NCBI GenBank assembly: GCA_001298575.1
Contig: LJCV01000296.1
Span: 34,266-98,265 of the forward strand
Length of the DNA stretch: 64,000 bases
Origin: Actinobacteria bacterium OK074
GTDB lineage: Bacteria > Actinomycetota > Actinomycetes > Streptomycetales > Streptomycetaceae
Direction of reading: 5' to 3'
This document shows, in pieces, positions 1 to 8,026 of this stretch. How positions within the stretch are numbered: position 1 is the first letter of the stretch; each line of letters starts with the position of its first letter. Position numbers and translations under genes: made by a program. The notes under the pieces were generated by a model, which saw only the letters and a program-made list of their open reading frames with translations, had not been told where the DNA came from and did not search any database.

Positions 1-152
1 ACCAGCGGCAGCAGCGAACCGAGGGAGAAGATGACCAGGATCGTGTACGCGATGGGGCCCGCGTGCAACTGGCCGCCCGCACGGGCCGACTTGGGCCCGC
101 GCACCCGCTTCGGCGCGGCGTCGGCGGGGGGTTTGGTCAGGGTCGTCGTCAC
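1..152 (-). CDS. cebG: Cellobiose/cello-oligosaccharide ABC transporter permease CebG (N-terminal fragment)
   Basis: Only about the first 50 codons are inside the window; the rest lies beyond position 1. The GTG start at 152 is preceded by GGAG eight bases upstream, next to the TAA of the previous gene. The fragment is a basic cytoplasmic tail followed by the start of a first membrane helix, as in MalG-type sugar permeases. It is third in the cebEFG order, 12 bp after cebF. By family knowledge it pairs with CebF to form the membrane channel, with ATP supplied by the shared ATPase MsiK, which is not in this window. Identity rests mainly on context. Confidence 0.8.
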   Translation of the reverse strand, partial: MTTTLTKPPADAAPKRVRGPKSARAGGQLHAGPIAYTILVIFSLGSLLPL

Positions 153-164
153 GGCCGGGGCTCC

Positions 165-1199
165 TTAGTTACCCGGACTGCTGGCGCGCAGCCGGCGCGA
201 GATGGCGTAGTTGACGATCCCGATCACGATGAGGATCAGGAACATCGTCCAGGCGATGGCGGAGGCGCGGCCCAGGTGCTGGTTCACCCAGCCCTGCTCG
301 TACAGATACAGACCGAGCGTCTGGAACTGGTGCTCCGCGCCGCCGGACGAGGCTTTGTTCGCGTCGAACAGCAGGGGCTCGCCGAAGAGTTGGCTCGCCC
401 CGATGGTCGACACCACGCACGTGAACAGGATCGTCGGGCGCAGCTGCGGCAGCGTCACGTGGAAGAACTGCTGCCAGCGGCTGGCCCCGTCCAGGGCCGC
501 CGACTCGTACAGGTCCTGCGGGATCGCCTGCATCGCGGCGAGGTAGATCAGCGCGTTGTAGCCGGTCCACCGCCAGATCACGATCGACGAAACCGCTATC
601 TGGGACGGCCACTTGTCGTTCTGCCAGTCGATGTGACCGATGCCGACGAAGTGCAGCAGCCAGTTGATCACGCCGTAGTCGCGCCCGAAGAGCAGCACGA
701 AGACCAGCGACGCGGCGGCGATGGAGGTCGCGTACGGCGCCAGCATCACGACCCGGTAGAAGAGGGACGCGCGCAGCCGGTAGTTGAGGATGTGCGCCAG
801 GCCCATCGCCATCGCCAGCTGCGGCACGGTCGAAATGATGCCGATCGTCAGGGTGTTGCGCGCCGCGTTCCAGTAGAAGTCGTCGTCGAAGATGCGGGTG
901 TAGTTGTGCAGCCCCGCCCACTCCATGTGCGTCGGATCCGTCAACTCCACGGTGTGCAGCGACGCCCACGCCGTGTAGATCATCGGGAACAGCCCGAACG
1001 CGATGAACAGCAGGAAGAACGGCGAGACGAACGCGTACGGGCTCCAGCGCAGGTCCCGCCGCCAGCGCCGCGACAGGCGGGCCCGCCGGCGGGCGTCCAA
1101 CTCCGGTACGGGGTCGGCCGGTTGGCGGGCCGGGGCCGCGCCCCCCTCCTGGGCGGGGGGCGCGGCGGCGGTGTCGTGCCGGGTGGCCATACCGGTCAC
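165..1199 (-). CDS. cebF: Cellobiose/cello-oligosaccharide ABC transporter permease CebF
   Basis: This 344-residue MalF-type inner-membrane permease is expected to carry cellobiose and cellotriose with CebG. A basic cytoplasmic N-terminus precedes about six hydrophobic helices. The EAA loop that docks the ATPase is visible around residues 232-251, with E-S-A-A-L-D-G-A at its start. The GTG start at 1199 overlaps the cebE stop as GTGA, which points to translational coupling. An internal ATG at 1190 is an alternative start. Gene order and a CebR-type operator upstream support the ceb assignment; the substrate is inferred from known Streptomyces ceb systems. Confidence 0.92.
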   Translation of the reverse strand: MTGMATRHDTAAAPPAQEGGAAPARQPADPVPELDARRRARLSRRWRRDLRWSPYAFVSPFFLLFIAFGLFPMIYTAWASLHTVELTDPTHMEWAGLHNYTRIFDDDFYWNAARNTLTIGIISTVPQLAMAMGLAHILNYRLRASLFYRVVMLAPYATSIAAASLVFVLLFGRDYGVINWLLHFVGIGHIDWQNDKWPSQIAVSSIVIWRWTGYNALIYLAAMQAIPQDLYESAALDGASRWQQFFHVTLPQLRPTILFTCVVSTIGASQLFGEPLLFDANKASSGGAEHQFQTLGLYLYEQGWVNQHLGRASAIAWTMFLILIVIGIVNYAISRRLRASSPGN

Positions 1200-2524
1200 T
1201 TCTCCAGGCTGTTGTCGATGGTCTTGACGGCCGTGTTCCAGGCGTCCTTCGCCGACTTGCCCTTCGTCACCAGGATGACGCCGTTGTTGGTCAGCGAGTC
1301 CTGGATGATCTGGTCCTTCGGGCCGATCACCTGTGCCGGGATGGACTTGGCGGCCTCGGCGAAGATCTGGCCGATGGGCGTGTCACCGGTCATGGCGTTC
1401 TTCGCGTCCTTGACCGCGGGCAGGTCGTAGGCGGCCGGGGTGCTCGGGAAACTGCCCTGCACCGCGAAGAGCTTGGCCAGTTGGGCCGGCGCGGTCAGCC
1501 AGGCGGCCAGCTTCTCGGCCTGGGTCACGTGCTTGCCGGTCTTGGGCACGGTCAGGAAGGTGCCGCCCCAGTTGCCCGCCGTGGGCGCCGTGGCCACGTC
1601 CCACTGGCCGGTGGCGTCCGCCTTCGAGTGGCCCTTGAGGTAGCCGAGCATCCACGGCGGGCAGGCCACCGTGGCGAACTTGCTGTTGGCGATGGTGGAG
1701 TTCCAGGAGTCCTGGAACTGCGTCTGCGGCTGGACCAGGCCGTCCGCGGCCGCCTTCGCGGTCAGGTCGAAGGCGCTCTTGACCGCCGGGTTCGTCTTGT
1801 AGACGACCTTGCCGGAGGAGTCGTAGAACTTCTCGGACAGACCGCTGAGGACCGCGTTGAGCAGACCACCGGGCGAGTCCATGAAGTAAGTGCCCTTGGG
1901 CGCCTTCTTCTTGTACGTCTCACCGGCGTCGACCAGCTTGCTCCAGTCGCCCGTCCAGAGCTTGCCGACCGCGTCGCGGTCGGTGGGCAGGCCCGCCGCC
2001 TTGAACATGTCCTTGCGGTAACAGATCGCCAGGGGGCCGATGTCGGTGCCGAGCCCGATGGTCTGGCCGTCCTTGGTGGTGGCCTGCTTCCACTTCCAGT
2101 CCAGCCAGCCGCTCTTGTCCACGCCCGACACCTTGGACAGGTCCACGAGCTTGCTCGCGAAGGTCTGGGTGACCTCGGCGATGTTGCTGACCTCGACGGC
2201 CTGGATGTCCTGCAGACCGCTGCCCGTGGTCAGGTGGTTGACCAGCGCGGGGTAGTAATTCCCGTTCTGCTCCACCGAGTTCTCCTCGATGTTGATGTCC
2301 GGGTGGAGCTTCTCGTACTCCTTGTAGAGCCCGGCCTCCTTGAAGCCCTGCGTGCCGAACAGCCCCAGCGTGATCGTCGTCTTTCCGCCACCGCCGCCGG
2401 AGCCGCCGCCGTCGCTGCTGCCTCCGCTGTCGTCGGCACAGCCGGCCAGCAGCCCGGTGCCCAGCACGGCCACGGCCGCGAGAGCCACCGCCTTCGTGCG
2501 GGTCGTTCGGTGAGGTACTCGCAT
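1196..2524 (-). CDS. cebE: Cellobiose-binding lipoprotein CebE
   Basis: This extracellular solute-binding lipoprotein (442 aa, family 1 sugar-binding type) captures cello-oligosaccharides for CebFG. The ATG at 2524 has an AGGAGG site eight bases upstream. The N-terminus is a lipoprotein signal ending in the lipobox L-L-A-G-C, then a Ser/Gly-rich linker and the binding domain. A longer reading frame continues to 2656, but it lacks a ribosome-binding site and runs through the operator, so the shorter start is chosen. The sequence closely resembles remembered Streptomyces CebE proteins, for example in its TKDGQTIGLGTD stretch. It is first in the operon and probably repressed by CebR in the absence of cellobiose. 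Confidence 0.93.
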   Translation of the reverse strand: MRVPHRTTRTKAVALAAVAVLGTGLLAGCADDSGGSSDGGGSGGGGGKTTITLGLFGTQGFKEAGLYKEYEKLHPDINIEENSVEQNGNYYPALVNHLTTGSGLQDIQAVEVSNIAEVTQTFASKLVDLSKVSGVDKSGWLDWKWKQATTKDGQTIGLGTDIGPLAICYRKDMFKAAGLPTDRDAVGKLWTGDWSKLVDAGETYKKKAPKGTYFMDSPGGLLNAVLSGLSEKFYDSSGKVVYKTNPAVKSAFDLTAKAAADGLVQPQTQFQDSWNSTIANSKFATVACPPWMLGYLKGHSKADATGQWDVATAPTAGNWGGTFLTVPKTGKHVTQAEKLAAWLTAPAQLAKLFAVQGSFPSTPAAYDLPAVKDAKNAMTGDTPIGQIFAEAAKSIPAQVIGPKDQIIQDSLTNNGVILVTKGKSAKDAWNTAVKTIDNSLEK

Positions 2525-3039
2525 GTTGGTCCTCCTGTTGCCCTGACGTGCCGACCCCCCGGCCAATTGCCTTACTGGGCCCGTGAGTTCTCGCTGCGGC
2601 TCGGGCGGGGAACGTGCGGGATGTGTATGAGTCAGGTACTGTGGGAGCGCTCCCACGAGTGATGTGTTGAAGAGTCGTCGGTGCGGGCGGGGGTGTCAAG
2701 GGAGCGGACGGCGAGACTTGCCTTCAGTTATCGGCCCGTTAACAAATCTCGGGGGGTGCGGGCGGCGGGAGTTCGGGGCCGGGGGAACTGGCTCGTGTCA
2801 GTGGGGGAGCGGGGGCGGGGGCGGCGTCGTAGGCGGGAAGCGCCGGGTCGTACCCGAGGTCATACCCGCGGTCCTGCCCACCGCCGTACCCGCCGTCGTA
2901 CGCACGGCCGCGTTCCCGACCGCCCCGGACACCCGCCCTCCGGCCGGATCCGGCCCACCGGGGCTGGTTCCGGCCCCCCGGGCTGGTTCCGGCCACGGCT
3001 GTTACATTCCAGGCCCAAGCGGTGAACGGAGACGACAAC
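2525..3039. other. cebE-cebR divergent intergenic region
   Basis: 515 bp without a convincing gene. It holds the palindromic operator at 2641-2656 and, nearer cebR, G-rich sequence plus short near-repeats of CCGG-containing units around 2935-3000. Promoters for both genes must lie here, but I could not place -10/-35 boxes with confidence. Confidence 0.6.
2641..2656. promoter_or_regulatory. CebR operator (perfect 16-bp palindrome)
   Basis: GTGGGAGCGCTCCCAC is a perfect palindrome that contains the 14-bp CebR consensus TGGGAGCGCTCCCA known from Streptomyces. It sits between cebE and cebR, about 117 bp before the cebE start, where a LacI-family repressor would block the operon. Cellobiose is the known inducer in the family. 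Confidence 0.9.
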
Positions 3040-4098
3040 ATGGCAGGCCATGGAACGCGGGGCGGCCGGAGCGCCGGCCGGCCGACCCTGGAGGAGGTCG
3101 CCGCGCTCGCCGGCGTCGGCCGCGGCACCGTCTCCCGGGTGATCAACGGCTCCCCCCGCGTCAGCGACGCCACCCGCGCCGCCGTCGAGGCCGCGGTCGC
3201 GGAACTCGGCTACGTCCCCAACACCGCGGCCCGCGCGCTCGCCGCGAACCGCACCGACGCGATTGCCCTGGTCGTCCCCGAACCGGAGACCCGCTTCTTC
3301 GCGGAACCGTACTTCTCGGACATGCTGCGCGGGGTGGGCGCCGAACTGTCCGACACTGAGATGCAGTTGCTGCTGATCTTCGCGGGCAGCGACCGCGAAC
3401 GCCGCCGTCTGGCCCAGTACTTGGCCGCGCACCGCGTGGACGGCGTGCTGCTGGTCTCGGTGCACGCCGACGACCCGCTCCCGGACCTGCTGGACTCGCT
3501 CGGCATCCCCGCGGTGATCAGCGGCCCCCGCTCCGAGCACGAGGCGCTGCCCTCGGTCGACTCCGACAACTACGGCGGCGGCCGCTCCGCCGTCGAGCAC
3601 CTGCTCGACCGCGGCCGTACGACGATCGCCACCATCTCCGGCCGCTCCGACGTCTACGGCGCCCAGCGGCGCATCGACGGCTACCGGGGAGCGCTGGAGG
3701 CGGCGGGCCACGAGATCGACGAACGGCTGATCGTCCCGGGCGACTTCACCGAGGAGGGCGGTCGCCGCGCGATGACCCAACTCCTGGAAACCTGCCCGAA
3801 GTTGGACGCCGTGTTCGCCGAGTCGGACGTGATGGCCGCGGGCGCCCGGCAGGTGCTGCGCGAGAGGGGCCGCCGCATCCCCGAGGACGTGGCCCTGGTC
3901 GGCTACGACGACTCGGCCATCGCCCGCCACATGGACCCCCCGCTGACGAGCGTGCGCCAGCCGATCGAACAGATGGGCCGCGCGATGACGGGCCTGCTCC
4001 TGGAGGAGATCGCCGACCGTCGCCCGACGGTCTCCCGCACCCTTGCCCGCCGCCAACTCGTCCTGCCTACGGAGCTGGTGACGCGGGCGTCGTCGTAA
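3040..4098 (+). CDS. cebR: LacI-family cellulose-utilisation repressor CebR
   Basis: A 352-residue LacI/GalR repressor. The helix-turn-helix lies at about residues 17-36 (T-L-E-E-V-A through S-R-V-I-N), followed by the hinge and a periplasmic-binding-protein-like sugar domain. The ATG at 3040 is preceded by CGGAG at good spacing; a GTG at 3022 is in frame but has no such site. It is divergent from cebEFG and faces its own consensus operator. By family knowledge it binds that palindrome and releases it with cellobiose or cellotriose, and in plant pathogens it also controls toxin genes. Its last 32 bp overlap the convergent acetyltransferase gene. Confidence 0.94.
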   Translation: MAGHGTRGGRSAGRPTLEEVAALAGVGRGTVSRVINGSPRVSDATRAAVEAAVAELGYVPNTAARALAANRTDAIALVVPEPETRFFAEPYFSDMLRGVGAELSDTEMQLLLIFAGSDRERRRLAQYLAAHRVDGVLLVSVHADDPLPDLLDSLGIPAVISGPRSEHEALPSVDSDNYGGGRSAVEHLLDRGRTTIATISGRSDVYGAQRRIDGYRGALEAAGHEIDERLIVPGDFTEEGGRRAMTQLLETCPKLDAVFAESDVMAAGARQVLRERGRRIPEDVALVGYDDSAIARHMDPPLTSVRQPIEQMGRAMTGLLLEEIADRRPTVSRTLARRQLVLPTELVTRASS

Positions 4099-4594
4099 CG
4101 GCCGCCCCTTCCCAGCGGATCTCACCGCCCTCCCACCGGTCCGTGGGCGCGAGCCCCACGGCCGCGGCGACGGCGGCCGAGACGTGGTGCTCGGGGTGAA
4201 TGTGCGCGAGGACGCCGACGACACCCCGCCCGCCCAGCCACGCCACCAGCCCCCGCGCCGCCTCGGTGGCGTACCCGCGCCCCTGCCACGCGGCCCCCAC
4301 CACCCACGCGACCTCGGCCACGCCCGCGACGACGGTCGCCTGGACGGTCCCGCTCAGCCGCCCGTCGCCGGTACGCGTCCGCAGCACCCAGTTGCACCAG
4401 GACACCGCCGGGTCCGGTGAACCCGCCGTCAGCCGCTCGTAGCGGGCGCGCAGCGCGGCCAGCGCCCGGGGGCCGCCGCCGGTGAAGGCGTACAGCGCCG
4501 GGTCGGCGAGCACGGCGGCCATCTCCTCGGCGTGCTCGGGGCGGAGCGGGACGAGATCCAGGCGGGAGGTGCGGATGGGGGCGGGCACGAGCAC
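4067..4594 (-). CDS. GNAT family N-acetyltransferase
   Basis: A 175-residue cytoplasmic acyltransferase of the RimJ/RimL-like GNAT type. The N-terminus has the family pattern R-T-S-R-L-D-L-V-P-L-R. The acetyl-CoA loop is visible as W-Q-G-R-G-Y-A-T-E-A. The GTG start at 4594 has GGAGGAGG eight bases upstream; a longer reading frame exists but overlaps the divergent VOC gene. The gene converges on cebR with a 32-bp overlap of coding ends. The substrate is unknown; alternatives include small-molecule or protein N-terminal acetylation. Confidence 0.85.
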   Translation of the reverse strand: MLVPAPIRTSRLDLVPLRPEHAEEMAAVLADPALYAFTGGGPRALAALRARYERLTAGSPDPAVSWCNWVLRTRTGDGRLSGTVQATVVAGVAEVAWVVGAAWQGRGYATEAARGLVAWLGGRGVVGVLAHIHPEHHVSAAVAAAVGLAPTDRWEGGEIRWEGAAVTTTPASPAP

Positions 4595-4677
4595 GAGAGG
4601 AGCCTCCTCCAGGACCGGAACCGTTGCCGGAGTCGGCGTCAGGGCCGTTGTCAGACCCTCGCGGCACAATCGGTCGC

Positions 4678-5058
4678 ATGGTGAGTATCGGATCGACGGT
4701 GATGGGTGTGGCGGACGTGCGTCGGGCCGCCGCCTTCTGGACGGCCGCCCTCGGGTACGTGCCCCGGGACGCGGTCGAGGACGACTGGGCGGTGCTCGTG
4801 CCGCCGGACGGGGCGGCCGGGCCGCGGCTGTCGCTGGGGCTGAGCGAGACACCCGTCCAGGAGTATCCGCGGGTGCACCTGGACCTGTACGCGGGGGACG
4901 CGGCCGACCAGGCGGCGGAGGTGGCGCGGCTGGTGGGGCTCGGGGCGGTGCGGGTGGACTGGGACCTGTATCCGGAGGATCCCGAGGAGGCCGACTTCGT
5001 CGTGCTCGCGGATCCGGACGGGAACCGGTTCTGTGTGATCGACACCGGGCGCACGTGA
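4678..5058 (+). CDS. VOC-superfamily (glyoxalase-like) protein
   Basis: A 126-residue single-domain vicinal-oxygen-chelate protein. The fold signature is a beta strand followed by V-R-R-A-A-A-F-W near the N-terminus and the terminal D-P-D-G-N-R-F-C-V-I strand. The ATG at 4678 lacks a clear Shine-Dalgarno site, so the message may be leaderless or short-leadered. It is divergent from the acetyltransferase with about 80 bp between starts. These small proteins are often annotated as glyoxalase-like or bleomycin-resistance-like; nothing here fixes the substrate. Confidence 0.82.
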   Translation: MVSIGSTVMGVADVRRAAAFWTAALGYVPRDAVEDDWAVLVPPDGAAGPRLSLGLSETPVQEYPRVHLDLYAGDAADQAAEVARLVGLGAVRVDWDLYPEDPEEADFVVLADPDGNRFCVIDTGRT

Positions 5059-5104
5059 TGCCGTCGGAACTCAGGCGGTCGGGTCCGGTGGGAACAGAAA
5101 ACCG

Positions 5105-5134
5105 CCCGGTGACCTGTTCCTCCAGGTCACCGGG
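5105..5134 (-). terminator. Hairpin terminator downstream of tRNA-His
   Basis: A perfect 12-bp stem (CCCGGTGACCTG with its complement) has a 6-base loop. On the minus strand it is followed by CGGTTTTC, a T-rich tail, so it terminates the tRNA transcript. It may also serve the convergent VOC gene. Confidence 0.8.
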
Positions 5135-5146
5135 CAGTTTCACCAG

Positions 5147-5220
5147 GGTGAGTGACGGGACTCGAACCCGCGGCATCCTGGACCACAACCAGGTGCTCTA
5201 CCAGCTGAGCTACACCCACC
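5147..5220 (-). tRNA. tRNA-His (GTG anticodon)
   Basis: The minus strand reads as a complete cloverleaf. The acceptor stem pairs GTGGGTG with CACTCAC (one G-T pair). The D arm is GCTC-AGCTGGTA-GAGC, the anticodon stem CCTGG/CCAGG with loop TTGTGGT, and the T arm carries TTCGAGT. The anticodon GTG decodes histidine codons. Position 5220 supplies the extra 5' G (G-1) opposite C73, the identity element of tRNA-His. The CCA end is not encoded. A hairpin terminator follows. Confidence 0.96.
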
Positions 5221-5333
5221 ATGACCGGCGATACTGCTTTTTTGGTGTTTGGGTTTCCCCTACCGGCCGAGAAAAAGTGTACAGGGTCCGAAGGCGTGCT
5301 CGCGCCAGGGTTTCCGGGCGCTGTTCGCGGGCG

Positions 5334-5936
5334 CTACCGCGCGGGCAGTACGTGCTTCGCGGCGATCGTGCGGGCGGTGTCCGAGTCCGGGCCGGGCTGG
5401 GGCACGAAGATCGCCTCGCGGTAGTAGCGCAGCTCGGCGATGGACTCGCGGATGTCGGCCAGGGCGCGGTGGTTGCCGTTCTTCTCCGGGCTGTTGAAGT
5501 ACGCCCGCGGATACCAGCGCCGGGCCAGCTCCTTCACCGAGCTGACGTCCACGATCCGGTAGTGCAGGTAGCCCTCCAGGGCCCGCATGTCCCGGCTGAG
5601 GAAGCCGCGGTCGGTGCCGACGGAGTTCCCGCACAGGGGCGCCTTGCCGGGCTCCTTCACGTGCTCGCGGACGTAGGCGAGGACCTGCTCCTCGGCGTCG
5701 GCGAGGGTCGTGCCACCGGGCAGCTCGGTCAGCAGGCCGGACGCGGTGTGCATCTGGCGCACCACCTCCGGCATCGTCTCCAGCGCCCGGTCCGGCGGCC
5801 GGATGACGATGTCGACCCCCTCGCCGAGTACGTTCAGCTCCGAGTCGGTGACGAGGGCGGCCACCTCGATGAGCGCGTCGTCGGACAGCGAGAGACCGGT
5901 CATCTCGCAGTCGATCCACACCATGCGATCGTTCAT
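5334..5936 (-). CDS. orn: Oligoribonuclease
   Basis: A 200-residue DEDDh exonuclease that degrades two- to five-base RNA leftovers and, in several bacteria, the cyclic-di-GMP product pGpG. The family acidic residues and histidine are present at D9, E11, D109, H156 and D161. It lies directly downstream of adpA in the same orientation, a linkage reported in Streptomyces, where ornA loss impairs growth and development. A strong hairpin at 6034-6076 separates the two genes, so orn probably also has its own promoter between 5937 and 6030. Confidence 0.95.
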   Translation of the reverse strand: MNDRMVWIDCEMTGLSLSDDALIEVAALVTDSELNVLGEGVDIVIRPPDRALETMPEVVRQMHTASGLLTELPGGTTLADAEEQVLAYVREHVKEPGKAPLCGNSVGTDRGFLSRDMRALEGYLHYRIVDVSSVKELARRWYPRAYFNSPEKNGNHRALADIRESIAELRYYREAIFVPQPGPDSDTARTIAAKHVLPAR

Positions 5937-6033
5937 GCGTTTACTTTATGGCCACGGTGGTTCATTGCGCGCTGGTCGGGGGTCGGTTCGTTCCCCGCGG
6001 GGTGCGCCCACGCGGGGACGGCCGCACGGACGA

Positions 6034-6076
6034 CAGAGCCCCGCGCCCCGTAGGCGGTACGGGACGCGGGGCTCTG
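6034..6076. terminator. Terminator between adpA and orn
   Basis: CAGAGCCCCGCG at 6034-6045 pairs perfectly with 6065-6076, a 12-bp stem around a 19-base loop. It lies 10 bp past the adpA stop and should end or attenuate adpA transcription before orn. Confidence 0.75.
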
Positions 6077-6085
6077 CCTACCTCG

Positions 6086-7318
6086 CTACGGCGCGCTGCG
6101 CTGGCCCGGCAGCCGTCCCGTCGCGTACAGCTCCGGGGCGTGCTTGGCCGGGTCCGTGGACAGGGACGCCGCCGGGCCCAGCGCGTTCGCGGCCGCGGTG
6201 CGGCGCGTCTGCATCGGGACCGGGGCCGAGTCCTGGTGCTGGACCGGTGCCGGCCCCGAGGGGCCGCCCGCCTCCGAGGGGTCCGACGGGCGGTCGCCCT
6301 GCGGCCGGCGGGCCCGGTACGCGGCCCGGTACGCCGCCGGGGACGAGCCCAGCTGACGGCGGAAGTGCCCGCGCAGCGCCACCGGCGAACGGAAGCCGCA
6401 GCGGCCCGCGACCTCGTCGACCGAGTAGTCGGAGGTCTCCAGCAGCCGCTGCGCCTGGAGCACCCGTTGCGTGATCAGCCACTGAAGGGGAGCGCTCCCG
6501 GTCAGCGACCGGAACCGGCGGTCGAAGGTCCGTCGGCTCATGTACGCGCGCGCGGCGAGGGTCTCCACGTCGAACTGCTCGTGGAGGTGCTCCAGCGCCC
6601 AGGCGACGACCTCCGCGAGCGGGTCGGCGCCGATCTCCTCTGGTAAAGACCTGTCGAGATAGCGCTCCTGACCGCCGCTGCGGCGCGGTGGGACCACCAT
6701 GCGGCGGGCGAGCGCACCGGCCGCCTCGTTGCCGTGGTCCTTGCGCACGATGTGGAGGCACAGGTCGATGCCCGCGGCCGTACCGGCCGAGGTCAGGACG
6801 TCGCCGTCGTCGACGAACAGTTCCCGCGGGTCGACGTGGACCGACGGGTAGCGCTTGGCCAGCGTCGGCGCGTACATCCAGTGGGTGGTCGCGGGCCGGC
6901 CGTCCAGCAGCCCCGCCGCGGCCAGCACGAAGGCGCCGGTGCACAGCCCGACGATGCGGGCACCCTCTTCGTGCGCCCGGCGCAGTGCGTCGAGCGCCTC
7001 CTCCGGCGGCGGCCCGGTGATCGACCGCCAGGCGGGCACGACGACGGTGCCCGCTCGCGAGATCGCCTCCAGGCCGTGCGGCGCGGTGAGTTCCAGGCCC
7101 CCGGTGGTCCGCAGGGGGCCGTCCTCCCCGGCGGCGACGAGGAGGCGGTAGCGCGGTACGCCGGCCTCCTGGCGGTCGATCCCGAACACCGAAAGCGGTA
7201 TGGAACTCTCGAAGATGGGGCCGCCGCTGAACAGCAGCACCGCGACGATCTCCTTGCGGCGTCGCCCGGAAAGTTTCCGGGCCGCGGCTTCCGGCGCGGC
7301 AGTGGAGTCGTGGCTCAT
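6086..7318 (-). CDS. adpA: AdpA global developmental regulator (AraC/GlxA type)
   Basis: A 410-residue transcription factor controlling aerial growth, extracellular enzymes and secondary metabolism. Residues about 25-195 form the DJ-1/PfpI-like domain, which contains the G-L-C-T-G-A-F segment. About 230-320 form the AraC double helix-turn-helix (S-R-R-T-F-D-R-R-F; C-G-F-R-S). The linker contains a leucine TTA codon (codon 225) at the position known from other adpA genes, making translation dependent on the bldA tRNA. The C-terminal 90 residues are a variable, low-complexity tail. The sequence closely matches remembered Streptomyces AdpA, and the neighbour orn agrees. The ATG at 7318 begins the expected M-S-H-D-S sequence. 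Confidence 0.97.
   Translation of the reverse strand: MSHDSTAAPEAAARKLSGRRRKEIVAVLLFSGGPIFESSIPLSVFGIDRQEAGVPRYRLLVAAGEDGPLRTTGGLELTAPHGLEAISRAGTVVVPAWRSITGPPPEEALDALRRAHEEGARIVGLCTGAFVLAAAGLLDGRPATTHWMYAPTLAKRYPSVHVDPRELFVDDGDVLTSAGTAAGIDLCLHIVRKDHGNEAAGALARRMVVPPRRSGGQERYLDRSLPEEIGADPLAEVVAWALEHLHEQFDVETLAARAYMSRRTFDRRFRSLTGSAPLQWLITQRVLQAQRLLETSDYSVDEVAGRCGFRSPVALRGHFRRQLGSSPAAYRAAYRARRPQGDRPSDPSEAGGPSGPAPVQHQDSAPVPMQTRRTAAANALGPAASLSTDPAKHAPELYATGRLPGQRSAP
6488..6499. promoter_or_regulatory. CebR-like 12-bp palindrome inside adpA (speculative)
   Basis: GGGAGCGCTCCC within the adpA HTH coding region matches the 12-bp core of the CebR operator; only the two outermost bases differ. It encodes G-S-A-P in a conserved segment, so it could be a codon coincidence. 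Listed because the repressor gene is 3.4 kb away. Confidence 0.25.
6644..6646 (-). other. bldA-dependent TTA codon in adpA
   Basis: The in-frame codon for Leu225 is TTA, read only by the bldA leucyl-tRNA in Streptomyces. It lies in the R-S-L-P-E-E linker between sensor-like and DNA-binding domains, the classical location. Confidence 0.95.
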
Positions 7319-7696
7319 CCTGCTAAGCCCCCCTCGGTGGTCGCGGCTCCTCGGTTGTGTCGCTCCTGCACGTTTCCCCTCGGTCCTGCACGAGTCCCCC
7401 GCCGTAAGACAGTCATGATCGAATCTACTGTGTCCCGTGGTGCCGGCGTGACCAGTTCACCACCCGGCACATTGTCGACATGGCAACTTGGCGTAAAGCA
7501 TTCGATCACGAAGCGTTGCACTCACGGGCCCTGCAGGGAAGTGCGCCTCGTCCCGGTGGCCGGTCCCCGTAGGGTGCGCGAGGCTGCTGGGACCCTTTCA
7601 GTGCAGGTGGAACGGGGGGAGGGGGGGTGTTCGGGCAAGGGATGTGCGGGGTCCGGAAGTTGGCTGAAAACAAGCGGGAGTGTGCGCGGAAACCGG
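7319..7696. other. adpA upstream region
   Basis: 378 bp between the adpA start and a small hypothetical gene, with no coding frame I would accept. Long upstream regions holding autoregulatory AdpA sites and a gamma-butyrolactone-receptor site are known for adpA in other species, but I could not assign specific sites by eye. The sequence is less G/C-skewed than its neighbours between 7420 and 7530. Confidence 0.5.
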
Positions 7697-8026
7697 TCAG
7701 TCGACCGGAGCGCTTCCGGAAGTGTGACGAGCGCCTCTGTGCGCCCCCGCGCCGGACCGGCCGTGCCTGCCCCGGTGCGGGAGGTGTTCCTCGGCCACCA
7801 CGCGCGCCGCGACCCGCTCGGAGCGCCGCAACAGCACCCGGCAGACCCCGGTGACGGCGGCGAGTCCCAGGGCGGTGCCGGTCGCCCCCGCGAGCGAGGT
7901 GCCGTACAGGACGAGGACGACCGGGACGAGGACACAGCTGAACACCGACCAGCGGACCACATCCGTGGCGGCGTCGGTGTCCTGGGTGGCGGGTTCCGTA
8001 TCGGGGGCGGGCTGCGGTCTGGGCAC
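7697..8026 (-). CDS. Small hypothetical membrane protein
   Basis: A 109-residue protein starting at an ATG. A polar, acidic N-terminus (about 22 residues) is followed by one or two hydrophobic segments (about residues 26-65) and a basic, Arg/His-rich C-terminal tail. This is compatible with a small inner-membrane protein with its charged tail inside. No recognised domain. It lies upstream of adpA on the same strand, where small unnamed proteins also occur in other Streptomyces as far as I recall. Coding potential is reasonable but not proven. Confidence 0.65.
   Translation of the reverse strand: MPRPQPAPDTEPATQDTDAATDVVRWSVFSCVLVPVVLVLYGTSLAGATGTALGLAAVTGVCRVLLRRSERVAARVVAEEHLPHRGRHGRSGAGAHRGARHTSGSAPVD

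Noticed and set aside
5105..5134. Hairpin next to tRNA-His considered as an attachment site
   Set aside because: It has a T-rich tail and behaves as a terminator; no repeat of the tRNA 3' end or integrase nearby.
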